From Nonlabens sp. (lineage in GTDB: Bacteria; Bacteroidota; Bacteroidia; Flavobacteriales; Flavobacteriaceae), in contig JANQTO010000096.1 of the NCBI GenBank assembly GCA_030731685.1, positions 815-6,705 of the forward strand: a stretch of 5,891 bases of DNA. The letters run 5' to 3'. The first letter of the stretch is position 1. Each line of letters begins with the position of its first letter. Position numbers and translations under genes: made by a program. Shown here in pieces: positions 1 to 5,891 of the stretch. The notes beneath the pieces were generated by a model. The model saw only the letters and a list, made by a program, of their open reading frames with translations, was not told the origin of the DNA and searched no databases.

Positions 1-32
1 CCGGAATGGAGATGAGGTTATTTCCTTTCTGT

Positions 33-431
33 TTAAAATGGAATCAATAAATTCTTACCATCTTTAAACTGAATTTCTAAGTCTAGCTTCTCTAAAACCG
101 ACTCATTTCTGCCATTGATTTTTTTGGCTTTTCTATTTTCGACGATGTTGCATGTACTTATTTGTGTAAGGTCTACTAACTGTTCGGTCATAGCGGTGAC
201 TTCTGTTTTGTGGTTAATAAATAATAATTTTTTGTTTGTCGTATCTATGCCTATGTAGTAATCGCCCCAGCTTTCTGTCTGATTGATTACAAGGCCACGT
301 TCCTTGATTAATAACTTTGTTTTAGCAATGTTCGATTTGCCTTTTTTACGCCCCATATTGTTCAATATGTAGACTGGTACAAACGTAAAAGATAATAGGA
401 TAAGGCAGGTGATTATGAATGGAATGTCCAT
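33..431 (-). CDS. Small single-pass membrane protein of unknown function
   Basis: This 132-residue protein starts at ATG 429-431 and ends at TAA 33-35. Residues 4-24 form one hydrophobic segment (IITCLILLSFTFVPVYIL), followed at once by a basic stretch (GRKKGKSNIAKTK). By the positive-inside rule the rest, about 105 residues, should lie in the cytoplasm. That part has alternating polar and hydrophobic beta-like stretches (DYYIGIDTTNKKLLFIN, then LDLEIQFKDGKNLLIPF). It resembles small flavobacterial membrane proteins that I remember only as hypothetical, so I assign no function. Those proteins, as I recall them, run some 30-40 residues beyond the point where this one stops, so the C-terminus may be shortened. 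The gene lies 110 bp downstream of another minus-strand gene and may or may not share its transcript. No catalytic motif is visible. Coding status is likely, from the ordered membrane segment and natural composition. Confidence 0.75.
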   Translation of the reverse strand: MDIPFIITCLILLSFTFVPVYILNNMGRKKGKSNIAKTKLLIKERGLVINQTESWGDYYIGIDTTNKKLLFINHKTEVTAMTEQLVDLTQISTCNIVENRKAKKINGRNESVLEKLDLEIQFKDGKNLLIPF

Positions 432-495
432 GTAATAGTGTTTTTAAAATTATAAATGTGTTGTAGTCGCATGCTTCACTCTAGAGCAAGCGCGA

Positions 496-519
496 TTTAG
501 AAAAGAGATTTTTTCTAAA
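496..519. repeat. AT-rich perfect 9-bp inverted repeat (possible weak terminator)
   Basis: TTTAGAAAA at 496-504 and TTTTCTAAA at 511-519 are perfect reverse complements around a 6-base loop. The hairpin lies about 20 bp past the stop of the minus-strand gene that ends at 542, where a terminator would be expected. However, the stem is almost all A/T and no T-run follows on the minus strand, so it is at best a weak or Rho-assisted stop. A looser near-palindrome around CTCTAGAG (473-491) lies just beyond it. The rest of the 110-bp gap between the two genes shows nothing I can name. Confidence 0.3.
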
Positions 520-541
520 AGTAATAAGGGTACATGTATAA

Positions 542-898
542 TTACGGGAAGTCGTGGAAAGGAAATGCGATAGAAAAACGAGCTAGCCTTAAAGCTATCG
601 TTTTGCATTCTTTTAAATATCTAAACGTGCTTGTCCCAGGTTTTGCAGCGCTTCCTACAACTGTACTTGGGAATAAAAAAGTAGGTAGTTTGGTAGTTGT
701 TCTAAGTATCTCGGGTTGGCCACTTAGAGAAGTCACGCTCTGAATTGTTACAAGAGCCGCGTTAGCGTCGAGATGGTGTAGTTCTAGGTTGTAATCTTCT
801 AGCGAAAAGTTGTCATTTACCGCCGTTTTTATTTCTGGAGATAGCGCAGCCACACCCGTCATGGTAAGAAACAATAGTATGATTCTCAAAAGTAACAT
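542..898 (-). CDS. Small predicted exported protein, unrecognised
   Basis: This 118-residue protein starts at ATG 896-898 and ends at TAA 542-544. The N-terminus looks like a signal peptide: one early Arg, a hydrophobic core over residues 2-12 (LLLRIILLFL) and a small-residue stretch TGVAA that would allow signal peptidase I cleavage near residue 18. The mature part begins acidic (SPEIKTAVNDNFSLEDYN) and ends basic and hydrophobic (LARFSIAFPFHDFP). It has one Cys, in KECKT near residue 98, and no lipobox. I do not recognise the family. A plus-strand frame at 534-743 overlaps it. I prefer the minus frame because it is longer, begins with an export signal, and faces the same way as the next gene. 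No recognisable ribosome binding site precedes the start, as is usual in Bacteroidota. The lower confidence reflects the short length and the lack of a family match. Confidence 0.55.
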   Translation of the reverse strand: MLLLRIILLFLTMTGVAALSPEIKTAVNDNFSLEDYNLELHHLDANAALVTIQSVTSLSGQPEILRTTTKLPTFLFPSTVVGSAAKPGTSTFRYLKECKTIALRLARFSIAFPFHDFP

Positions 899-1015
899 GC
901 ACTAGATTTAACGATGTAAATGTATACAAATGCTGGAGTAATTATCCTAATTATGTGACTGATTTTTTTAAGGAATATTGGAGTCTTAAAATACTGGGTG
1001 TTAGTCGTATTTGTC

Positions 1016-1031
1016 CGCTTTCGCGAAAGCG
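1016..1031. repeat. 16-bp perfect palindrome CGCTTTCGCGAAAGCG, copy 1
   Basis: The sequence is its own reverse complement over all 16 bases. The same 16 bases occur again inside pta at 4103-4118. This copy lies in the leader of the hydrolase gene, 117 bp before its ATG. Read in the hydrolase frame it gives Ala-Phe-Ala-Lys-Ala, the same peptide as the copy in pta. A match of this length by chance within 5.9 kb is very unlikely, so I call it a dispersed repeat. Its role is unknown. Confidence 0.8.
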
Positions 1032-1055
1032 AACGTACCACCAGTTTTACATAGA

Positions 1056-1072
1056 AACGGACAATGTCCGTT
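1056..1072. promoter_or_regulatory. Inverted repeat AACGGACA-a-TGTCCGTT, possible operator or leader hairpin
   Basis: Two perfect 8-bp arms (1056-1063 and 1065-1072) flank one central base. As DNA this has the dyad symmetry expected of a site for a dimeric regulator. As RNA it could fold into a 7-bp stem with an AAT triloop. It ends 76 bp before the hydrolase ATG. TTGTCCG at 1011-1017 is also the reverse complement of CGGACAA at 1058-1064, so a larger alternative stem enclosing palindrome copy 1 is possible. A regulatory role is inference from symmetry and position only. Confidence 0.35.
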
Positions 1073-1148
1073 CCAAAACAGGCATTTAGCGATTATGGTA
1101 CACGTGTTTATTGTTGTGCCAATTAAAAATATCAAATACCTTAGCTAT

Positions 1149-2144
1149 ATGAAATACGGTTTGGCATTATTGCTTTTATTGAACTGCTGCATCGTAGGTG
1201 CTCAAAAAATGTTCGACTATGAACGTGAAATCAATAACAAAGAGCGCTACAGTTTCCAAGAACTTGAGTTCTCAAATGTACAAGAAGATATTAAGCTTTC
1301 TGGGACATTAATTACACCGAAGGCACCCTTTAATAAAGTGGTTATTATAATTCCTGGCAGTGGAAAAGATACGAGGTATGCTCATTTTGTGCTTGCCGAA
1401 GCTTTTCTAAACGACAACATAGCAGTCTATAGATTTGACGAGCGTGGGGTAGGTAGGTCCACAGGTTCATTCAATCCCAGTGCAAGCTCACTTACTGCCG
1501 ACGTATCGTATGCTGTCGAAGCGCTAAGAAATGTTGAGGTTCTAAAATCGTGTACATTAGGGCTTGTAGGTCATAGTTTAGGAGGCATGGCCGCAATCGC
1601 AGCGCATGATAGTGGCACCGGTGTAGACTTCTTAATTCAGCTTGCCGCACCGGTAGAAAAGCATGGTGCTTTTTTTAAATATCAAACAAAAAATAATCTG
1701 ATGGATTTTTACCGCATTAAAGGTAAATCTCAAGAAGAGGTTGTGCAGTTGCTAGACCTGCTGTATCCAATCATCATAAATAATAACGATTATGGAATTA
1801 TCAGGAATAAAGGTAAAATGGCCGCTAGGGAAAACGGTTTCAAAAGCGAATTCTACAAATTCTTAAGTCCTACGCACATAGACCATGTGAAACAAAATTA
1901 CGAGCATGCTTATGAATCAACGCGAATTCCCATACTTTATCTTATAGGTTCTAATGACTTGTATGTAGACCCTGTGACTGAAACGTCCTTGCTGAAATCG
2001 TTTGACAATCCGCTTATTTCTGTAACAGTCTTTGATGGATTAAACCATTACCTAACGCTACAAAATGCACCCTCAGGAACGTCGCTTTATCAAGTAGATA
2101 GCCAAGTGCTCGAAACAATTTTGAAATGGACGAAACACTTATAA
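1149..2144 (+). CDS. Exported alpha/beta hydrolase (serine esterase/lipase-like)
   Basis: This 331-residue protein uses ATG 1149 and stops at TAA 2142-2144. Residues 1-19 (MKYGLALLLLLNCCIVGAQ) are a signal peptide, with likely cleavage after VGA, so it should act in the periplasm or outside the cell. The mature part has the alpha/beta-hydrolase order: a beta stretch then PGSG at 69-72 (oxyanion-hole region), DERGVGRS at 97-104, the nucleophile elbow GHSLGG with Ser143, IGSND with acid Asp270, and GLNH with His300. The triad is therefore complete, and the C-terminal strand-helix (LETILKWT) is present. Residues about 165-255 form a helical cap. This suggests hydrolysis of an ester or similar bond. 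The substrate cannot be read from sequence; peptidase or thioesterase activity is possible. The frame stays open upstream to TTG 1011 and has an ATG at 1095, but only ATG 1149 puts the signal peptide at the N-terminus. It is monocistronic as far as seen and converges on ackA. Confidence 0.88.
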   Translation: MKYGLALLLLLNCCIVGAQKMFDYEREINNKERYSFQELEFSNVQEDIKLSGTLITPKAPFNKVVIIIPGSGKDTRYAHFVLAEAFLNDNIAVYRFDERGVGRSTGSFNPSASSLTADVSYAVEALRNVEVLKSCTLGLVGHSLGGMAAIAAHDSGTGVDFLIQLAAPVEKHGAFFKYQTKNNLMDFYRIKGKSQEEVVQLLDLLYPIIINNNDYGIIRNKGKMAARENGFKSEFYKFLSPTHIDHVKQNYEHAYESTRIPILYLIGSNDLYVDPVTETSLLKSFDNPLISVTVFDGLNHYLTLQNAPSGTSLYQVDSQVLETILKWTKHL

Positions 2145-2175
2145 AATGTTGAAATAGACTTTTGAAAATTCCGTT

Positions 2176-3360
2176 TTAAGCTATAATCTGATAAGCCTGC
2201 TTAGCAATTTCGAGTTCCTCATTTGTAGGAATTACTAATATCTTCACCTTAGCGTTAGGAGTATTTATTTCTCGAAGTACCTGTTGTCGTTCCTCATTTT
2301 TTACAGAGTCTAGTTCTATACCTAAGAAATCCATATCGGCGCAAACTAAATCTCGTAATAAACTAGAATTCTCACCGATTCCAGCTGTAAAAATGATGGC
2401 ATCGAGACCGTTCATGGCAGCAGCATAAGCACCTATGTACTTTTTAATTCTATAAGCATTCATAGCAAGCGCAAGTTTACAGGCTTGGTTGCCATTTTCA
2501 GCTTCTCGTTGTACGTCACGTAAGTCGGCATGGCCGGTAAGACCTAGCATGCCACTTTCTTTATGGAGCATTTTATTTACATCTTCTAGGCTGTATCCTA
2601 AGTGGTTGACTAAGTAAAAAATAATGCTGTGGTCTATGTCACCACTTCGCGAACCCATAATCAACCCGTTTGAAGGAGCAAATCCCAGACTGTGGTCTGT
2701 GCTTTTTCCATTTACTACGGCAGTCATGCTACAACCGTTTCCTAAATGAATGGAGATAATTTTAGACGGTTGCAATCCTAAATATGCAATCGCTCTTTCA
2801 GAAACATATTTATGGCTTGTCCCATGAAATCCGTAAAGCTGTATGTGTTGCTCGCTGTATAACTGCTCTGGTATTGCATATTTATGTGCTTTTTCGGGAA
2901 TGCTCTGATGAAATGCGGTATCAAAAACAGCAACCTGTTTTGCAGTTGGAAAAAGCTTTTCTGCGATGTTAATTCCTATTAAGTTATTTGGATTGTGCAA
3001 GGGTGCAAGCGCTGCATATTGCGCTATTTCGCGTTTTACTGCTTCGTTTATTAAGGTGGTGTTTGAAAAGGAGTTGCCGCCGTGAACTACGCGATGTCCT
3101 ACCACGTGAATATCGGCAGTGTTTTTTATGACGCCTTTTTCTGGGTGGAGCAATAGGGCAACTACACGCTGTAGACCATCTTCATGGGTTTTTACGGGTA
3201 CAGTTTCTTCTAGTTTGTCGTCGCTCGTTTTATATTGAACTATGGCATCCTCGCTGCCTATGCGCTCTACGATTCCGCTACATAAAACCTTTTCAGCTGG
3301 CATTTGTAATACCTGGAATTTAATCGAGGAACTTCCAGAGTTAATAATTAAAATGTTCAT
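2176..3360 (-). CDS. ackA: Acetate kinase
   Basis: This enzyme interconverts acetyl phosphate + ADP and acetate + ATP in the cytoplasm. The 394-residue length is normal (E. coli AckA is about 400). The family motifs appear in order: INSGSSSIKF at 6-15 (phosphate binding), GHRVVHGG at 88-95 with substrate-binding Arg90, FDTAFH at 146-151 with Asp147, GFHGTSH at 177-183 with His179, HLGNGCS at 205-211, MGSRSGDID at 235-243 with Arg238, FTAGIGENS at 324-332 (adenosine site) and TNEE at 379-382 with metal-ligand Glu381. Roles are taken from the Methanosarcina enzyme. After GDID the usual Pro is His, probably a lineage variant. I chose ATG 3358-3360 over in-frame TTG 3370-3372 because MNILIINSGSSS matches the family start. 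Only 13 bp separate it from the pta stop, with no Shine-Dalgarno, so the two are co-transcribed and may be translationally coupled. The stop is TAA 2176-2178. No terminator hairpin is visible in the 31 bp before the convergent hydrolase gene. Confidence 0.98.
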   Translation of the reverse strand: MNILIINSGSSSIKFQVLQMPAEKVLCSGIVERIGSEDAIVQYKTSDDKLEETVPVKTHEDGLQRVVALLLHPEKGVIKNTADIHVVGHRVVHGGNSFSNTTLINEAVKREIAQYAALAPLHNPNNLIGINIAEKLFPTAKQVAVFDTAFHQSIPEKAHKYAIPEQLYSEQHIQLYGFHGTSHKYVSERAIAYLGLQPSKIISIHLGNGCSMTAVVNGKSTDHSLGFAPSNGLIMGSRSGDIDHSIIFYLVNHLGYSLEDVNKMLHKESGMLGLTGHADLRDVQREAENGNQACKLALAMNAYRIKKYIGAYAAAMNGLDAIIFTAGIGENSSLLRDLVCADMDFLGIELDSVKNEERQQVLREINTPNAKVKILVIPTNEELEIAKQAYQIIA

Positions 3361-3373
3361 GAATTGTTGCAAA

Positions 3374-5482
3374 TTAAATGTCCTGCGCCTGTATGGCGGT
3401 TACGATAACGGTATTAAAAATGTCTTCTACGGTACAACCTCTACTCAGGTCATTTACCGGTTTATTTAATCCTTGAATGATAGGACCTATGGCGAGCGCT
3501 TTGGTTTCTCGCTGAACTGCTTTGTAGGTATTATTACCCGTATTGAGGTCGGGAAAAATAAAAACATTTGCCTGACCAGCAACTTCTGAATCTGGCATTT
3601 TTGATTTGCCCACATGTATATCTACTGCTGCATCATATTGTATGGGACCTTCTACTTTCAGGTCGGGTCTTTTTTGCTTAACAATCGCGGTTGCCTCGCG
3701 CACGCGTTCTACATCTTCACCTATTCCTGACGAACCCGACGAGTACGAAAGCATCGCAATCTTAGGTTCTATATTAAATGCACGGCTCGTTGCTGCGCTT
3801 GCAATGGCAATCTCTGCGAGTTGTTCTGCAGTAGGATTTGGATTAATTGCGCAGTCGCCATAAACCGAAACTCGATTTTCTAGGCACATAAAAAATACCG
3901 ATGATACGATGGATGCATCAGGTCTGGTTTTGATGAATTGTAAAGCTGGTCGTATGGTGTGTTGGGTTGTGTGCACAGCTCCTGACACCATGCCATCTGC
4001 CTTACCTTGATATACCATCATGGTGCCGTAGTATGACACATCTTCCATCAGGTCTTTTGCCATGGCGAGGTTTACGTTCTTGTGCTTTCGTAGTTCGTAT
4101 AACGCTTTCGCGAAAGCGTCAAAATCAACACTCTCTACAGGATTAATAACGTTTACGCGATTCAAATCCAGCGCAATGTCCAGTGCAGTTAACTTGTCTG
4201 CTATTTCCTTTCTATCTCCTAGTAGCGTAATGTTTACTGCATCTACATCGATGAGCTGTTTTGTCGCACGCAGTACGCGCTCGTCAGTACCTTCGGGAAG
4301 GACAATGTGTTTTTTGTGTGATTTTGCCTTTTTAAGAAGGTTGTATTGGAACATTCTTGGCGTAATGCCAGAGGTTTCAAAAGTAATTAAGCGTTGCACG
4401 AGCGCTTCTACATGTACGTGTTTCTCAAAGTCGGCAATAGAGGTTTCTATCTTTTGGGTGTTCTGCGCATAGATTTGTGATTTTATGGCTCCTATGCTAT
4501 TGGTTACAGAGAATGTGCCGCCTTTCACTGATAAAATAGGTACCACATCAGACAAGCCTTCTATGAGTTTTATGATAGACTCTTCAGGAATTAAACCGCC
4601 TGTAAGCACGATTCCCGATATAGAAGGATAGTTATTGGAATTATTTGCTTGTAGCGCACCTAATATAATGTCAGCACGGTCACCAGGTGTGATAACGAGG
4701 CTATTTTCCTTTAAATGAGTCAGGTAGTTGGGTAATTGCATGGCGCCAACGCTGAAAAAACCCGTTTGGTTATTGATATAATCCTTACCAAAAAGGATGG
4801 TCGCGTCCAGCTCGTCAACTATTTCCTTAACCGATGCATTTGCAAGAATAGGGTTGAGCGGTATCGCATTGATGATTACGGTAGCAGGTAACTTCAATTG
4901 TAGTGCGGCAATAATGGCGGTTTGGTTTTCTGGCTGAACTTTATTTGCGATGATGGATAGCACCTCGACGCCTTTATCTCTAAAAGAATCGTAAGCCATT
5001 TGAAGACTGCCTACCAGTTCCTCCATGGTCTTGCCCACGCCGGTTGCTAGGATAATAGCTGGAACTCCCAGGTTTTTTGCAATGAGAATGTTAATGTCAA
5101 ATTCAATAATGGAGCCTTCACCTACAAAGCTGGTTCCTTCTATGAGTACAAAGTCAAAACGTTCTTCTATCGCTTTATACTTTTCTATAATACGGCCTAT
5201 TATTTTATCCTCTTGATTTACATTTTTCATGCGTATTACCTCACTTCGTGTGAAGGCATAAGCATCCTCAAAATGCAACGGCAACTTAAAATAACTGATA
5301 ACCGTGTTAATGTGGTTATCAATTTTGCCATCTTCAACGTCATCTATAATGGGTCTGAAATAACCCACTTTTGCGGCTTTACCTAATAAGAGCTGCATAA
5401 GTCCAAGGGAGATAATGGACTTCCCGCTGTTAGGTTCAATGGTCGTTATGTAAATTGCTTTGTTCGTGGTTTTGCCAGTCAT
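3374..5482 (-). CDS. pta: Phosphate acetyltransferase, long three-domain form
   Basis: This enzyme converts acetyl-CoA + phosphate to acetyl phosphate + CoA and feeds AckA, the next gene. The 702-residue length fits the long Pta class (E. coli 714). Domains: residues 1 to about 210 are a P-loop domain of dethiobiotin-synthetase type, with IEPNSGKS at 15-22; about 215-335 is the DRTGG domain, with TPGDRAD at 265-271 and GIVLTGG at 290-296; about 375-700 is the catalytic PTA_PTB domain. Catalytic-domain signatures are VLPEGTDERVLRA (394-406), DGMVSGAVHTTQHTIRP (496-512), LSYSSGSSG (578-586), GPIQYDAA (612-619), FIFPDLNTGNNTYKAVQR (641-658) and KPVNDLSRG (674-682). In E. coli the N-terminal part affects oligomerisation and metabolite response, so the same is possible here. 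The start is ATG 5480-5482, 9 bp after the preceding stop; the next Met (29) lies beyond the P-loop. Codons 455-461 contain the 18-bp palindrome and encode D-A-F-A-K-A-L. The gene is intact. Confidence 0.98.
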   Translation of the reverse strand: MTGKTTNKAIYITTIEPNSGKSIISLGLMQLLLGKAAKVGYFRPIIDDVEDGKIDNHINTVISYFKLPLHFEDAYAFTRSEVIRMKNVNQEDKIIGRIIEKYKAIEERFDFVLIEGTSFVGEGSIIEFDINILIAKNLGVPAIILATGVGKTMEELVGSLQMAYDSFRDKGVEVLSIIANKVQPENQTAIIAALQLKLPATVIINAIPLNPILANASVKEIVDELDATILFGKDYINNQTGFFSVGAMQLPNYLTHLKENSLVITPGDRADIILGALQANNSNNYPSISGIVLTGGLIPEESIIKLIEGLSDVVPILSVKGGTFSVTNSIGAIKSQIYAQNTQKIETSIADFEKHVHVEALVQRLITFETSGITPRMFQYNLLKKAKSHKKHIVLPEGTDERVLRATKQLIDVDAVNITLLGDRKEIADKLTALDIALDLNRVNVINPVESVDFDAFAKALYELRKHKNVNLAMAKDLMEDVSYYGTMMVYQGKADGMVSGAVHTTQHTIRPALQFIKTRPDASIVSSVFFMCLENRVSVYGDCAINPNPTAEQLAEIAIASAATSRAFNIEPKIAMLSYSSGSSGIGEDVERVREATAIVKQKRPDLKVEGPIQYDAAVDIHVGKSKMPDSEVAGQANVFIFPDLNTGNNTYKAVQRETKALAIGPIIQGLNKPVNDLSRGCTVEDIFNTVIVTAIQAQDI
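4102..4119. repeat. 18-bp perfect palindrome ACGCTTTCGCGAAAGCGT inside pta, copy 2
   Basis: All 18 bases are self-complementary. The inner 16 are identical to the palindrome at 1016-1031. It lies in the pta coding frame and supplies the codons for Ala-Phe-Ala-Lys-Ala at residues 456-460, near the start of the catalytic domain. A half copy, GCTTTCG, lies just upstream on the plus strand at 4084-4090. The distance to the ELRK motif that follows matches my memory of E. coli Pta, so the element fits into the helix without changing protein length. Confidence 0.8.
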
Positions 5483-5491
5483 TGGGTAGTA

Positions 5492-5890
5492 CTATATGTT
5501 GACTATATCCGTCGGAGTTTTTACTAGGATACATTTATCTCCTCGCAGTGCGATAGGGCCTTTTAAAATACTGGGATGCTTTGTTATCATCGTAATCCAG
5601 TCGTCTGTAGAAAAATCGTGTTGATCAAAATGCTCTGTGTACTTCGGGTGCTCTGTATTTACAAGGTCTGCAACTTTAAGGTTTAATTTGTCAGCAAGTT
5701 CGGTAAGTTGTGTTCCCGTGAGTTTAGTTTCCAGAACATCGATAGACTGTAGTGCGAGACCTTCACCTTTGGCATAGGCTAGCGTTTGTTTTGCTATTGA
5801 AGATTCTGAGCTGTAGTATAAGGTTATCTGTCTGTCTGAGGTGGCAATTTCTCCCATATTTTGGTTGTCTGTAGGTTTGGAATTTTCCAT
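5492..5890 (-). CDS. ArsC/Spx-like thioredoxin-fold protein lacking the catalytic cysteine
   Basis: This 132-residue protein reads from ATG 5888-5890, at the window edge, to TAG 5492-5494. An in-frame ATG at 5855-5857 (residue 12, MGEIAT) may be the true start, because the fold begins only at about residue 21 and the first 20 residues are polar; an upstream start outside the window cannot be excluded. The layout follows the ArsC/Spx family: strand ITLYYSSESS (22-31), helix IAKQTLAYAKG, strand LQSIDV, then a helical insert (LTELADKLNLKVADLVN), helix DDWITMITKHPSIL, and the cis-Pro segment KGPIALRGDKCILV (110-123) with Pro112. Arsenate reductase has a Cys in the loop after strand 1; here that loop is SSESS. 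The only Cys is 120. Arsenate reduction is therefore unlikely, and a binding or regulatory role is inferred. It lies 9 bp upstream of pta and is the first operon gene visible, so it is co-transcribed with pta-ackA. Confidence 0.8.
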   Translation of the reverse strand: MENSKPTDNQNMGEIATSDRQITLYYSSESSIAKQTLAYAKGEGLALQSIDVLETKLTGTQLTELADKLNLKVADLVNTEHPKYTEHFDQHDFSTDDWITMITKHPSILKGPIALRGDKCILVKTPTDIVNI

Positions 5891-5891
5891 G

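Larger units (their letters stand above)
899..1148. other. Divergent intergenic region with palindromes
   Basis: These 250 bp separate the minus-strand exported-protein gene from the plus-strand hydrolase gene, so promoters for both should lie here. I found no good match to the Bacteroidota pair TTTG / TAnnTTTG with correct spacing on either strand. The closest is TACATTTA upstream of the minus-strand gene, which is not convincing. The region holds the 16-bp palindrome at 1016-1031 and the inverted repeat at 1056-1072. The plus strand is open from TTG 1011 through to the hydrolase, but that stretch reads like untranslated leader. Confidence 0.5.

Noticed and set aside
534..743. Plus-strand open frame of 69 residues (MYNYGKSWKGN...)
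   Set aside because: It lies wholly antisense to the longer minus-strand frame that begins with a signal peptide, and has no recognisable motif. It is probably a shadow, though the minus-strand gene is itself only moderately certain.
1149..1208. Lipoprotein signal in the hydrolase, suggested by Cys residues in LLNCCIVGAQ
   Set aside because: The residues before Cys (L-N-C, N-C-C) do not fit a lipobox, and VGA-Q gives a standard signal peptidase I site a few residues later.
2145..2175. Bidirectional terminator between the convergent hydrolase and ackA genes
   Set aside because: The 31-bp gap is AT-rich but I see no stem longer than a few bases and no G/C stem followed by a T-run.
2784..5216. 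Plus-strand open frames at 2784-2972, 3242-3469, 3606-3863, 4062-4472 and 5025-5216
   Set aside because: All lie antisense to ackA or pta, which are full-length with intact motifs. The antisense translations are rich in Ser, Arg and Cys and show no domain.
986..5575. 13-bp direct match TTAAAATACTGGG at 986-998 and 5563-5575
   Set aside because: One copy is intergenic and the other lies in the ArsC-like gene, with no shared flanks. A 13-bp match between AT-rich positions in 5.9 kb is within chance expectation.
5492..5890. Functional arsenate reductase call for the ArsC-like protein
   Set aside because: The loop that should hold the catalytic Cys is SSESS and the only Cys (120) is near the C-terminus. 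The neighbours are acetate-metabolism genes, not ars genes.

Overview
The window looks like chromosomal DNA from a member of the Bacteroidota, most likely a marine-type Flavobacteriaceae. Support for this: moderately AT-rich DNA, starts without clear Shine-Dalgarno sequences, a DRTGG-type pta followed directly by ackA, a small ArsC/Spx-like protein upstream of them, and two copies of the palindrome CGCTTTCGCGAAAGCG. I recall that palindrome as scattered through such genomes, but I cannot verify this here. No rRNA, tRNA, CRISPR array, insertion sequence or phage gene is visible.

Layout. Positions 33-431 (minus) hold a small single-pass membrane protein of unknown function. Positions 542-898 (minus) hold a small predicted exported protein that I do not recognise. 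The divergent intergenic region 899-1148 carries one copy of the 16-bp palindrome and a separate 8-bp-arm inverted repeat. Positions 1149-2144 (plus) encode an exported alpha/beta hydrolase with a complete Ser-Asp-His triad. Its frame stays open upstream to a TTG at 1011, but that extension is read through the palindrome and is probably not translated. The hydrolase converges on ackA with a 31-bp gap that holds no recognisable terminator.

The right-hand 3.7 kb is a tight minus-strand operon read from the right edge: an ArsC/Spx-fold protein without the catalytic cysteine (5492-5890), then pta (3374-5482), then ackA (2176-3360). The gaps are 9 and 13 bp. Pta converts acetyl-CoA and phosphate to acetyl phosphate and CoA. 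AckA transfers the phosphate to ADP, giving acetate and ATP. Together they form the reversible acetate overflow/assimilation route and set the acetyl-phosphate pool. The role of the ArsC-like protein is unknown.

I see no clearly new multi-gene system. The points most worth a second look are the repeated palindrome, whose second copy is embedded in pta codons; the cysteine-less ArsC-like protein tied to pta-ackA; and the inverted repeats before the hydrolase gene.
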